DNA from: Myxococcales bacterium
Lineage (GTDB): Bacteria; Myxococcota_A; Polyangia; Polyangiales; JADJMO01
Length of the DNA: 64,000 bases
Assembly: GCA_016709545.1 (NCBI GenBank)
Contig: JADJMO010000002.1
Location: forward strand, 186,001 to 250,000
Direction: 5' to 3'
Positions 18,150 to 27,948 of this stretch are shown here, in pieces. Under the pieces are notes generated by a model that saw only the letters and a program-made list of their open reading frames with translations, was not told the DNA's origin and did not search any database. A program made the position numbers and the translations under genes. Position 1 is the first letter of the stretch. Each line of letters begins with the position of its first letter.

Positions 18150-18872
18150 TCAGCCGTCCACAGCCGCGTCACCGATCGCATCACCCGCGTCACCGCCGTC
18201 GCCGCCGTCGCCCGCGTCGCCCGCGTCCCCCGCATCGCCTGGCACACCGCCGTCGACCGGCGCCTCGGGCACCGCGTTCGGGTCGCGCTTGCACCACACC
18301 GAGATGGCGGCCGCGCGCGAGACGAGCCGCGGCGTGCGATCGGCGGTGGGCACGACGCCGAGGCGGCACTTGATGCGGCCGAACACCACGCCGGTGGCGT
18401 TCGGGTCCTTGCCGCTCTTGAGGATGCACTGCTCGATGCTGTCGGGCGTGGGGATGTAGCCATCGCCCTCGCAGACGCCGGCCTCGGTGACCAGGCCGTC
18501 GAGGTAGCTCTTCTCCTCGGAGACGAGGGTCGCGAGGTCGTTCGGCGGGTCGCAGAGCTGCGCCTTCGCCGTCTTGTCGTCGACGCCCGTGAGCACGATG
18601 CCGTCGGAGGCGCACTGGAACTTGCAGGGCGTGACCTCGCGGAACACGCAGCGGTCGGCGCCGGCGTCGCGCTCCTCGCCGGTGGTCACCTGCACCTTGC
18701 CGTCGCGGCAGCGGTAGTGGCCGGCGCCGCACGGCGAGAGCGCCACGAGGTCGGGCGAGTCCTTGGGTGGCTCCCACGGCCGGTCGCGGAACGCGCGGTA
18801 CGCGAGCACGCCCGCGACCACCGCGATCGCGCCGGGGATCGCGTAGAAGAACACGTCCTTGCCGCTCGGCAC
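18150..18872 (-). CDS. Single-pass membrane protein, Cys-rich, with Gly-Asp-Ala repeat tail
   Basis: A 240-residue protein of unknown function. A TM helix at about 8-25 (FFYAIPGAIAVVAGVLAY) anchors a soluble region with many spaced Cys residues (CGAGHYRCRDGKV, DRCVFREVTPCKFQC), suggesting disulfides in the periplasm. The last ~35 residues are GDAG/GDGG repeats, matching the Asp-rich low-complexity segments of other exported proteins here. It ends 3 bp from the convergent DUF362 gene and is followed upstream by an overlapping minus-strand set. Confidence 0.65.
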   Translation of the reverse strand: MPSGKDVFFYAIPGAIAVVAGVLAYRAFRDRPWEPPKDSPDLVALSPCGAGHYRCRDGKVQVTTGEERDAGADRCVFREVTPCKFQCASDGIVLTGVDDKTAKAQLCDPPNDLATLVSEEKSYLDGLVTEAGVCEGDGYIPTPDSIEQCILKSGKDPNATGVVFGRIKCRLGVVPTADRTPRLVSRAAAISVWCKRDPNAVPEAPVDGGVPGDAGDAGDAGDGGDGGDAGDAIGDAAVDG

Positions 18873-18911
18873 GCCGCGACCGTAGTCGGCCTCGCGCCTC
18901 GCCGCCAGCGG

Positions 18912-19580
18912 CTATCCCGGCGGAAAGTGCCGGTGGCCGAAGCTCACGTACCAGAGCACCCGATCGAGCACCTGCGCAGGCTCGAGGACCGCTTCGGTGT
19001 GATCGCGCGCGAGGTCGACCAGGGCCCGCTCGTTGCGTGCGAGCTCGCGGTGGAACCAGTCCATCATCGGCGTGAAGTGCTCCGGCCCGGCCGCAGGCTC
19101 GTTGTCGGTCTCGGGCAGGGGCACGGCCCCGAGCGTGACCGCGAGCGCCGAGTCGTCCATCAAGGGCACGAGTGACGGCCGCAGGAGCGCGAGCACCTTG
19201 GTGAGGGCGGCGAGACCCGCGCCGGGCGCGCGCGCGAGCTCCTCGACGAAGCCCTGGATGCGCGCCCCGTCGAGGTCGGGCCACGGCTGGCTCGGATCGA
19301 GCGCCGCGAGCACGCCCTCGAATGCGGCGTGCCAGCGCGGGGTGAGCCACGCCCGGAACGTGCGCGAGGTGGCCTTGGCGTTGACCATCCAGCTCGTGGG
19401 CAGCGCGAGCGGCAAGAGCGCGATCGCGCCCACCCCTTCGGCCTCGAGCGCGCGGAGCACGTGGGCCGCCTGGTCCCACCCGTAGGCACCTGGCAGGCCG
19501 GCGCGGCGCGAGAGCATCGCGTGGGCCTCGGCGGGCTCGATGGTGCGCGCCCCGCTGGTGAGCCGCAGCACGAGGGTCAT
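18912..19580 (-). CDS. Conserved hypothetical protein
   Basis: A 222-residue cytoplasmic-looking protein with no signal peptide or TM helix. It is rich in Ala, Leu and Trp and has segments such as GLPGAYGWDQAAHVLRALEAEG and HFTPMMDWFHRELARNERALVDLA. I do not recognise the family and see no catalytic motif. Its ATG overlaps the stop of the upstream glycerophosphodiesterase gene by ATGA, placing it in a coupled three-gene run with that enzyme and a presenilin-like membrane protein. Confidence 0.65.
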   Translation of the reverse strand: MTLVLRLTSGARTIEPAEAHAMLSRRAGLPGAYGWDQAAHVLRALEAEGVGAIALLPLALPTSWMVNAKATSRTFRAWLTPRWHAAFEGVLAALDPSQPWPDLDGARIQGFVEELARAPGAGLAALTKVLALLRPSLVPLMDDSALAVTLGAVPLPETDNEPAAGPEHFTPMMDWFHRELARNERALVDLARDHTEAVLEPAQVLDRVLWYVSFGHRHFPPG

Positions 19581-20290
19581 CGGCGCACCTCGCGGAGGGC
19601 GCGCGGGTCGTTGGTCATCACGCCGTCGGCGCCGAGATCGAACAGGCGCTGCGCCTCGGTCGCGTCGTCGATCACCCAGAAGTCCACGCGCTTGCCGAAC
19701 GCGTGCACGCGATCGATCGTACGCCGGTTGTCGAGGCGAATGGGGCCGAACGCGAGCGGGATCTGCAGGGCGTCACCAGGGAGGGGGAGCGCGCGCGGCT
19801 GCACGAGGAAGCGCACGACCTCGTCGTCGCCGAGGCCCGTCTCGCCGCCGTAGCCGAGCCGCCGGATCTTGCGCAGGTTGCGCGCGGAGAAGCTCGCGAG
19901 CCGCACGCGGTGGGCCGCGCGGTGCCGCTCGATCACCGCGAGCAGCGGGTCGATCACCGCGGGCACCTTGGCGTCGACGTTGAAGAACGTGTCGGGGAAG
20001 CGGGTCAGCGCCTCGTCGAACGTGGGGATGTGGTGCACGGGGAGGCCGCGCACCTTGCCGAGGTCCCAGGTGCGGAGCTCGGCCAGCGTGCAGTCGCGGA
20101 CCCTTGCTGACATTGCTGCCACGCGGGTGCCGGTGTCGTCGTGGAACACCACGACGTGTCCGTCGCGCGTGAGGTGGACGTCGGTCTCGATGGCGTCGGC
20201 GCCGAGCTCGAGGGCGAGCGCGAACGCCTCGAGCGTGTTCTCCGGGAGCTCGGCGCACGCGCCGCGGTGGGCGTAGAGCAGGCGCTTCAT
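19577..20290 (-). CDS. Glycerophosphodiester phosphodiesterase
   Basis: A 237-residue GDPD-family protein. It hydrolyses glycerophosphodiesters to sn-glycerol 3-phosphate and an alcohol. Diagnostic segments are AHRGACAELPENTLEAF (residues 7-23), ELGADAIETDVHLTRDGHVVVFHDD and the late VDFWVIDD and GADGVMTNDP, which hold the catalytic His and metal-binding acidic residues of the TIM barrel. There is no signal peptide, so it is probably cytoplasmic like UgpQ. It overlaps both neighbours by 4 bp (ATGA). Confidence 0.92.
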   Translation of the reverse strand: MKRLLYAHRGACAELPENTLEAFALALELGADAIETDVHLTRDGHVVVFHDDTGTRVAAMSARVRDCTLAELRTWDLGKVRGLPVHHIPTFDEALTRFPDTFFNVDAKVPAVIDPLLAVIERHRAAHRVRLASFSARNLRKIRRLGYGGETGLGDDEVVRFLVQPRALPLPGDALQIPLAFGPIRLDNRRTIDRVHAFGKRVDFWVIDDATEAQRLFDLGADGVMTNDPRALREVRR

Positions 20291-21081
20291 GGCGGCGCCA
20301 TCTTCGCACGGACGAGCGCCCAGGCGAGCGCCAGCAGCGCGAGGCCGACCGCGATGGTCGTCGCCGTCCGGTCCACGCGCCGCACCTTGCGGGTCTCGGG
20401 CACGAACGCGACGATCGCGCCCCCGATCGCCGGGAGCGCGGGGATCGGCGCCGCGAGCACCGCCGACAGGAGCCCCGCGAGCAGCACCCCGAGGTATCCG
20501 GCGAGCCCGACGCGCACCGAGGAGAGCGCGTGGGCCCGGGCGACCCCGAGGGCGAGCGCGAAGAAGAGGAGGTCACCGACCCCGAGCGCTGGTGCAGCGA
20601 GGTGGGTGCCGGGGACGGGGAACGAGATCGCCAGCAGCGACAGCGCGCGGGGGCTCTCCGCGATGGCGTGCGAGGGACCGAAGGAGGCGGTGACGCTGAC
20701 GATGTCGGCGGCGGCCGCCATCGCCGCCGCGGGCAGGAAGTGCCCCGCGTGCTGGACGCGCAGGCCGATCGAGCCGCCGAGGCCGACCGCGAGGGCCACG
20801 AGCGCGGAGGCCACCGGCGCCGCGAGCCACGCTCCGCCCTGCACGAGCGCGGCCGCGACCAGCACAGCGGCGCCGATCGGGGCGAGGACCAGCGGGCGAT
20901 CCGTGCTGCGCAGCGTCAGCGCGACGCCGATCGCTCCGCACAGGGTCGCGCCGACGTAGACCACGGCCGCCGCCACGCCGGGCCCTACATGCACCGACGG
21001 CAGCACCCGCGCCGCGATCAGGATCGCGAGGGCGGGCAGGAGCAGCCCGCCGAGGGTGCGAGCGGTGGCCACGCGTGCCAT
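20287..21081 (-). CDS. Polytopic membrane protein with presenilin/SPP-like GxGD motifs
   Basis: A 264-residue, almost entirely hydrophobic protein with about eight or nine predicted TM helices. Three motifs occur in the order seen in presenilin/signal-peptide-peptidase aspartyl proteases. These are an Asp in the context AADIVSV (Asp126; archaeal homologues have YDAISV), LGVGD (167-170, Asp170) followed by LLFFALALG, and PALP (214-217). The segment SFPVPGTHLAAPALGVGD resembles the approach to the GxGD helix in SPP. If active, it would cleave within membranes. It could instead be a degenerate or unrelated transporter-like protein, since the usual Tyr before the first Asp is Ala. It overlaps the GDPD start (ATGA) and diverges from the VWA lipoprotein across 35 bp. 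Confidence 0.65.
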   Translation of the reverse strand: MARVATARTLGGLLLPALAILIAARVLPSVHVGPGVAAAVVYVGATLCGAIGVALTLRSTDRPLVLAPIGAAVLVAAALVQGGAWLAAPVASALVALAVGLGGSIGLRVQHAGHFLPAAAMAAAADIVSVTASFGPSHAIAESPRALSLLAISFPVPGTHLAAPALGVGDLLFFALALGVARAHALSSVRVGLAGYLGVLLAGLLSAVLAAPIPALPAIGGAIVAFVPETRKVRRVDRTATTIAVGLALLALAWALVRAKMAPP

Positions 21082-21116
21082 ACTCGCAGGTCGGCGTTCG
21101 AGCGGGGAGGCAGGCC

Positions 21117-22316
21117 ATGCGCGCAGTGCTCAAGATGGGGCTTTCGGCGGTCTTGGTGGGCGGTCTGCTCGCCGCGTGCAGCGGCGCCGGAGGTGGGAGC
21201 GACGCCCTCGACCCGACCGACACGGGCGGCGGCATCGACCTCGACGGCGCTCCGGACGGCCTCGCCGACACCCTCACCCTCGACTGCAAGCCGGCGTGCG
21301 TCGCTCCGCAGAAGTGCAGCGTCCTCAACAAGTGCATCGACGCCGACTCCTGCGCGGCCGACGGCGACTGCAAGGCCGGCATGAAGTGCATCACCCCGGA
21401 GGCGGGCAAGCCCGCGTGCCTCCCCGGCGGCGACTGCGGCGCCGAGTCGGCCTCGGCGGACAAGGTGCCCTCCAACGTGCTCATCGTGCTCGACCGCTCG
21501 TGCTCGATGACCGCCAAGGTGGGCGCGCTCACCAAGTGGCAGATCGCCGTGCAGGCCATCTCCGACATGACCACGAAGTACAAGGGCAAGCTGCGCTTCG
21601 GGCTGATCATGTTCCCCGACACCGACGCGGACAAGTGCAACCAGGGGACGATCCCGATCCCGCTCGGCCCGGACAACGAGACCAAGATCTCGACCATGTT
21701 GAGCAGCGCGCTCAAGACGACCGACCCGTTCTTCCCCGACGGCCCGTGCGTCACCAACATCGACACCGCCATGAAGCAGGCGGCCACCGACCCAGGGCTC
21801 GGCGACGCCACCCGCCAGAGCTACGTGCTCCTGCTCACCGACGGCGCGCAGGCCGGCTGCACGGCCGGCGGCGGCGACGCCGGCACCCTGGCCGCCATCA
21901 CCGACCTCGCCACCAAGCGCGGCGTGAAGACCTTCGTGGTCGGGTTCGGCAGCGGCGTCGACACGGCGGCGATGGACTCGTTCGCGGCGGCGGGCGGGGT
22001 CCCCGCGGCCGCCGCGAGCCCCAAATTCTTCAAGGCCGAAGACGCCACGTCGCTCGACAAGGCCCTCACCACCATCGGCAGCACGGCCCTCGGCTGCGTG
22101 TTCAAGCTCGGCAAGGCCCCGCCCGACTCGACGAAGATCTTCGCGTTCTTCGACAAGAGCACCGAGGTGCCGCGCGACACCACCAAGACCAACGGCTGGG
22201 ACTACGACCCGACCACCAACACCGTCACGTTCTACGGGTCGTTCTGCGCCGACATCAAGGCCGAGAAGGTCAAGGCCGTGGACGTGGTGTTCGGCTGCAA
22301 CAAGCCGCCCGCGTGA
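21117..22316 (+). CDS. VWA-domain lipoprotein with Cys-rich entry module
   Basis: A 399-residue lipoprotein (lipobox LLAAC, Cys21) starting at ATG 21117 behind a strong GGGGAGG ribosome site. An Asp/Thr/Gly linker leads to a Cys-rich region (57-107) with evenly spaced Cys pairs, typical of myxobacterial surface proteins. The VWA domain then starts near 120, with an intact MIDAS-type D-R-S-C-S at 126-130 and LLLTDGAQAGC later. The C-terminal ~90 residues form a further small domain with paired Cys (CVF, FCAD, FGC). Such proteins probably bind ligands at the cell surface. Function is unknown. Confidence 0.85.
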   Translation: MRAVLKMGLSAVLVGGLLAACSGAGGGSDALDPTDTGGGIDLDGAPDGLADTLTLDCKPACVAPQKCSVLNKCIDADSCAADGDCKAGMKCITPEAGKPACLPGGDCGAESASADKVPSNVLIVLDRSCSMTAKVGALTKWQIAVQAISDMTTKYKGKLRFGLIMFPDTDADKCNQGTIPIPLGPDNETKISTMLSSALKTTDPFFPDGPCVTNIDTAMKQAATDPGLGDATRQSYVLLLTDGAQAGCTAGGGDAGTLAAITDLATKRGVKTFVVGFGSGVDTAAMDSFAAAGGVPAAAASPKFFKAEDATSLDKALTTIGSTALGCVFKLGKAPPDSTKIFAFFDKSTEVPRDTTKTNGWDYDPTTNTVTFYGSFCADIKAEKVKAVDVVFGCNKPPA

Positions 22317-22347
22317 CTTCGGGGTCGAGGCCCTGCACACTCCGGGG

Positions 22348-22833
22348 ATGAAGCTCCCCTTCCTTCGCGCGCTCTGCCTCCTCTCCACCGCGGCGTCCGG
22401 CTGCTCGTCGTCCTCGAGCGAGACGGCCACCACCGACACGGGCACGGTCGCCGACAGCGCGGCCGTCGACACCGCGGTGACGGACAGCGGCACGGGCACC
22501 CTCGGCGCCGACAGCGTGACGGGCACGCTCGTCACCGATGCTGCGCCCGACGCCCGCGATGGCTCCGCCGACGTCGCGAGCGACGCGCCGATCACCAACA
22601 AGTGCCGGATGAGCGCGGGGGTGGGCTTCACGCTCGTCGACTGCGCGCCGGGCAAGGTGTGCGTCGCGAGCTCCACGACCGCCACCTGCGAGCCGAGCAC
22701 CGACGCGGCGACCGCCCCGTGCGGGACCATCTCCTGCGGCGACTCCTGCACCTGCGCGGATGCCGCGAGCAGCATCTGCGACTGCTTCGGCGCCGCCATC
22801 GGCCCGCTCGCCCCGCCCGACCTCGTCTCCTGA
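22348..22833 (+). CDS. Small Cys-rich lipoprotein
   Basis: A 161-residue protein with signal peptide and lipobox-like AASGC (Cys19). A long Thr/Asp/Ala linker follows (about 20-85), then a compact domain with roughly ten Cys residues, including CGTISCGDSCTCADAASSIC. This pattern indicates a disulfide-stabilised extracellular module. Linker style and position, 31 bp downstream of the VWA lipoprotein, suggest co-expression with it. No known family was recognised. Confidence 0.7.
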   Translation: MKLPFLRALCLLSTAASGCSSSSSETATTDTGTVADSAAVDTAVTDSGTGTLGADSVTGTLVTDAAPDARDGSADVASDAPITNKCRMSAGVGFTLVDCAPGKVCVASSTTATCEPSTDAATAPCGTISCGDSCTCADAASSICDCFGAAIGPLAPPDLVS

Positions 22834-22876
22834 AGCCCTTCCTTCGCCCGCGTCGCTCAAGTACCGATGCGGGCCG

Positions 22877-24562
22877 ATGGCCGAAGACGAGGAGATCCCG
22901 CCGCTCGACGCGCGCGCCGACGCCGAGCTCTCGCGCACCGCCCCGCCGTGGGACGCCGGTGGCAAGTCGCTGAGCCTCGCCTACTGGGGCGCCATCCTGC
23001 TGCTCGTGGGCGGCCTGTTCCGCACGCGCCTCCTGCCGCTCGTCGACTACCCCCAGCACCTCGCCCTCGCCGGCACCCTCCGGCGCATGATGGCGAGCGG
23101 GGCCCCCGAGCGGGCGCTCTTCGAGACCAACCTCCTCAGCTACAACTCCGCCTTCCACGTGCTGGTGGCGGGGCTCGGGCTCGTGGTCCCCATCGACACC
23201 GCGGGGCGCCTCGTGGTGAGCGGCTACATGGTGCTGCTCGGGTTCGCGGCGCTCGCGCTGTGTCGCGCGACCGGTCGGCCCCGGGCGCGCGCGTTCCTCG
23301 TCTTGCCGGTGTTCGTCGGGTACACGTTCGCCTGGGGGTTCATCAACTTCGGCCTCGGCGCGGCGGTGCAGATGCTTGTCCTCGCGCGCGTGCTCGCGCG
23401 GCAAGAGGGCCAGGTGCCCGAGGCGAAGCGGCTGCGCTTCGACCTGCTCACCGCGCTCCTCGCGACCGTGGGCGCGTGGACCCACCTGCTCGCCTCGGCG
23501 CTCGTCTACATGCTCATGCTGGTCGCGATCGTGGCCAAGGTGCAGGTCTCGCGGGAGGGCCTCTTCGCCCGGCTCGGGCGCGCGCTGCGCATCGGCGCGC
23601 CGCTCCTGCCGGCCGTGGCGTTCTGCGCCTGGGTGTACCGGCGCCAGCAGCGCCTCGCGTGGCAGAACTTCGAATACGGCGCCTACGAGGGCAACGACGT
23701 CTTCGCCATGCAGAAGGTGAAGGGCTTCCTCGGCTACGGCGCCGGTCTGCGCGCCGACATGCTCGACCAGAAGATCCTCGGCGTCGGCCTCGGGCTCCTG
23801 CTCCTCGCCGCGCTGTTCCGCGACCCCGACGACGAGGCGCCGGCGCAGCTGCGCTGGATGTTCGTGGCGTCGCTCGTCGCGTACTTCGTCATCCCGCACG
23901 TGTTCTGGGCGACCAACTTCGTCTTCGAGCGCCTCACGTTCTTCATCGTCATCACCGCCGCGCTGTTCGCGCCGCGCGCGATGCCCGAGAAGGAGGAGCT
24001 CGTGCGCCTCATGAGCGTGTCGGTCGGCCTCGGCGCCGCGGCGAGCTTCTTCCTCTTCATGGGCGCGGTCCGGACCGAGATGGCCGACCTCGACGCCATC
24101 CTCGACGCGATGCCCAAGGGCCGCCGGATCACCGGCCTCGTGTGGCACCCCAAGATCGAGGCCACCGAGCAGTGGTCGCTCCTGCACTCGCCGGCCTACT
24201 ACGTGGCGCGCAACGGGGGGGAGGTGGCGTTCTCGTTCACGCGCACCATGAGCCTGCCCGTGCACTACAAGCGGGAGACGATGCCGCCCGATCCGCCGGC
24301 GAACTTCGAGTGGAACCCGAGCGACTACCGGCCGGGCATGGCCTTCGCCAAGTACTTCGACCTCGTGCTCATGAAGACCACCTACGACGACGGCAAGGAC
24401 CCGCGCGCCTCGGTGTGGGGCACCCACGCGAACGAGGTCGATGTCGTCCTGCACCGCGGCAAGTGGTGGGTGTTCGAGACCAAGCGCGTGAAGGACGATC
24501 CGCCGCCGACCTTCACGTTCCCGGACGACGAGCCCGAGGCCCCCGATCAGCACGATCACTGA
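22877..24562 (+). CDS. Polytopic membrane protein of unknown function
   Basis: A 561-residue protein with a short charged N-terminus, about nine to eleven hydrophobic helices up to ~residue 410, and a soluble C-terminal domain of ~150 residues. The loop FRTRLLPLVDYPQHLALAGTL after the first TM helix, with an acidic residue at its start, recalls GT-C-fold glycosyltransferases and related myxobacterial proteins, but no signature is decisive. The tail is acidic and His-containing (EPEAPDQHDH). ATG 22877 is the first start not buried in the previous gene. It is followed by a structured non-coding stretch and a strong terminator. Confidence 0.7.
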   Translation: MAEDEEIPPLDARADAELSRTAPPWDAGGKSLSLAYWGAILLLVGGLFRTRLLPLVDYPQHLALAGTLRRMMASGAPERALFETNLLSYNSAFHVLVAGLGLVVPIDTAGRLVVSGYMVLLGFAALALCRATGRPRARAFLVLPVFVGYTFAWGFINFGLGAAVQMLVLARVLARQEGQVPEAKRLRFDLLTALLATVGAWTHLLASALVYMLMLVAIVAKVQVSREGLFARLGRALRIGAPLLPAVAFCAWVYRRQQRLAWQNFEYGAYEGNDVFAMQKVKGFLGYGAGLRADMLDQKILGVGLGLLLLAALFRDPDDEAPAQLRWMFVASLVAYFVIPHVFWATNFVFERLTFFIVITAALFAPRAMPEKEELVRLMSVSVGLGAAASFFLFMGAVRTEMADLDAILDAMPKGRRITGLVWHPKIEATEQWSLLHSPAYYVARNGGEVAFSFTRTMSLPVHYKRETMPPDPPANFEWNPSDYRPGMAFAKYFDLVLMKTTYDDGKDPRASVWGTHANEVDVVLHRGKWWVFETKRVKDDPPPTFTFPDDEPEAPDQHDH

Positions 24563-24709
24563 CCCGCTTTTTCCTTGCGCTAGCGCAAAGCGGCCAGGTT
24601 CATTGCACTCGGTCTGCAACGAGTCTTTCAAGACTGAAAGGTGAAGGGGGGCAAAGCTGTTGATCTCTGGTCGCGCAGAGCTGGCCCACCGTTTGCTCTA
24701 ATGCCAGGT
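24563..24709 (+). other. Structured gene-free stretch, possible small RNA or processed 3' leader
   Basis: No ORF is convincing here. The stretch is less GC-rich than the genes and contains a perfect 14-bp palindrome TTGCGCTAGCGCAA (24575-24588). Several short stems follow: ACTCG/CGAGT (about 24605-24622), AGTCTT/AAGACT (about 24620-24633) and CTCTG/CAGAG (about 24666-24681). It leads directly into the terminator at 24710-24767. It may be an sRNA or the structured 3' end of the upstream mRNA; no clear promoter was found. Confidence 0.35.
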
Positions 24710-24767
24710 GCGCCGCAGCGAGGCCTGTCCCCCCCCCCGGGCCGCTGCGGCGCATTTTCTTTTTTGT
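24710..24767 (+). terminator. Strong intrinsic terminator
   Basis: A perfect 12-bp inverted repeat, TGCGCCGCAGCG (24710-24721) and CGCTGCGGCGCA (24744-24755), encloses a loop holding an uninterrupted run of about 11 C. It is followed by TTTTCTTTTTTG. The T-run is on the plus strand, so it terminates rightward transcription from the membrane-protein gene or from an sRNA. The next gene converges and ends at 24784. Confidence 0.88.
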
Positions 24768-24783
24768 TCGCTGGCGACGACGC

Positions 24784-25787
24784 TCAGAAGGCGCTCGCCA
24801 CCCGCGCTTCGAGCCGCGGGCGAGCCGCGGCGACGGACTCGGCCAAGGCCAGCTGGGCCTCGGCGCGCCGTTCGTCGTGCGCGACCCGCGACGGGAAGCG
24901 GGTCGGATCCCACCCGAAGTAGCGGTCCTCGATCGCGTCGAGGCAGAAGCGGGAGGCGAGCTCGAGCGCGATGGTCTCGAGCCCGGGCACGAGCGCCGCG
25001 ACCTCGCCGGCCGTGATGCCGGGATCCCCCGCGGCGTAGCCCTCGATCGCCGCCGCGAAGATCGCCTCGTCCACGGCGACGCGTTCGGCGCTCTCGCCGG
25101 CCGGGTTGCACCACGATCGCAGCGCATCGCCGAGCTCGGTGGCGAGGGTGCCGTAGGCGAGCGTGTCGAGGTCGAGCAGCGCGACGGCGCGCGTGCCTTC
25201 CTCGTCGAACAGGATGTTGGTGATCTTGAGATCGCCGTGGACGATGCGCGTGGGCAGCGGCGGGATCGCGGGCAAGGGGTGGGCGAGGATGCGCGCGCCG
25301 AGCACCCGCACCGAGGGGCTCCCCCGATCGAGGGCAGCGGCGAGGCGCGCGAGGTGGGCGGCCGTGTCGTGGGCGCCCGGTCGCTCGAAGGCGAACGCGT
25401 GCACGAAGCCCGCGGTGGCCGCGTGGAACCGCGCGACGAGGCCAGCCGCCGCGCGCGCGATCGAGGGAGACGAGACCGCGAGGTGCACGCAGCCCGGCAG
25501 CCAGGTGAGCGCGCGCCACGGTCGCCCGTCGGCCTCGAGGAACGGCGCGCCCGTGCGGGTGCGGTGCAGGCGGGGGGTCGCGAGCCCCTGGGCCGCGAGG
25601 TGGGTCGTGATGGCGTCGAGGTCGAGGTTCACCTCGCCCTTGAACACGGGGTGCAGCTCCTGGAGCGCGAGCCATGGCGCGCCGTCGCGGTCTACCCGGA
25701 AGGTGCGGTTGATGAGGCCCACGCTGATCGGCGTGAGCGGCAGGCCTTCGAGCGCGAAGGCCTCGAGCACCTGCGCGGGGACGGTCA

Positions 25788-25788
<1 letters not shown>
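24784..25788 (-). CDS. Phosphotransferase (aminoglycoside/choline kinase-like fold)
   Basis: A 334-residue protein of the APH/ChoK-like phosphotransferase family. Visible motifs are the catalytic loop IVHGDLKITNILFDEEG (Brenner-type HGDxxxxN) and the metal-binding LLDLDTLAYG. The N-terminal lobe has GLINRTFRV and APWLALQELHPVFKGEVNLDLD. The last resembles bacterial sugar or amino-acid kinases (N-acetylhexosamine/homoserine kinase type) more than antibiotic-resistance enzymes, but the substrate is unknown. Its ATG shares one base with the purF stop (TGATG), so it is coupled to purF. Confidence 0.85.
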
Positions 25789-27278
<1,490 letters not shown>

Positions 27279-27337
27279 GGGGGTAGCCCTCTAGCGAAGG
27301 GCGCCCCCGGCGTCACTGCGACACCTCGTACCGGAGC

Positions 27338-27772
27338 TCAGACGCGGGTGAGGCCGAGCTCGTTGGCGAGGAGGTCGTCGTAGTGGTCGGCCGTGGCGCC
27401 CACGTGCTTCAGGATCTGCTCGGCCTCGGCGGCGTCGAGCCCCGCGGCCGGGCGCTCGCTCACGACCACCACGTTGTCGTTCAGCACGCCGAACGCCGCG
27501 TTGCGCATCGCCTTGGCGTTGAGGTCGAGCAGGCGACCGTAGAGGTCGAGCTTCTTGGCCGCGTCGGCCGGCACCTTGACCACGGGCGCGATCGCGCGCA
27601 GCCAGACGCCCGTCTTGGGCTCCTCGGCCACGATGAACAGGACCTGCGCGCTGCCGCGCTTCATGCCCCAGGCGACGGTGTCGGGGTCGCTCCGCACGCA
27701 GGCGGTCTTGGGATCGATGCCGAGGTGCGAGAGGACCTGCTCGGCGAGCGTGACGACGGTCGAGAAGCTCAT
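27338..27772 (-). CDS. YbjN/secretion-chaperone-like protein
   Basis: A 144-residue cytoplasmic protein. Its layout is an N-terminal helix, then strands around AQVLFIVAEEPKTGVWLRAIAPVVKVP, a helix KLDLYGRLLDLNAKAMRNAAFGV, and a final strand NDNVVVVSERPAAGLD with a C-terminal helix. This matches the YbjN / type III chaperone-like fold. Members stabilise partner proteins or have unknown roles. No secretion system is seen here. It is 59 bp upstream of purF on the same strand. Confidence in the fold is moderate and in function low. Confidence 0.7.
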   Translation of the reverse strand: MSFSTVVTLAEQVLSHLGIDPKTACVRSDPDTVAWGMKRGSAQVLFIVAEEPKTGVWLRAIAPVVKVPADAAKKLDLYGRLLDLNAKAMRNAAFGVLNDNVVVVSERPAAGLDAAEAEQILKHVGATADHYDDLLANELGLTRV

Positions 27773-27801
27773 GCCCGAAAGCTACCTGAATCCCGGTTGC
27801 T

Positions 27802-27842
27802 TTTGTCGCTCCCGGACCGTCCCCGTCCGGTCCTCCGCTCCG
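27802..27842. repeat. 41-bp dispersed hairpin repeat, copy 2
   Basis: This copy is identical to 759-799. Here it is intergenic, between divergent genes (starts at 27772 and 27949), within a 176-bp gap. It can form the same GGACCG/CGGTCC hairpin. Being present in two unrelated places within 64 kb, it is probably part of a larger genomic repeat family. Confidence 0.75.
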
Positions 27843-27948
27843 GGGATTGGTGTCTGATCGGGGCTCGAACCGCGGCCTTTTGCTAAACCCCCGGATCCGA
27901 CCTAGGCTCCGCGCCCCCCTTTTTCCACAGTCCATCAAGGAGTCGACC

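Noticed and set aside
18168..18240. Short tandem repeats resembling a small CRISPR or microsatellite
   Set aside because: They are in-frame GDAG/GDGG codon repeats at the C-terminus of the 18150-18872 protein, with no spacer structure.
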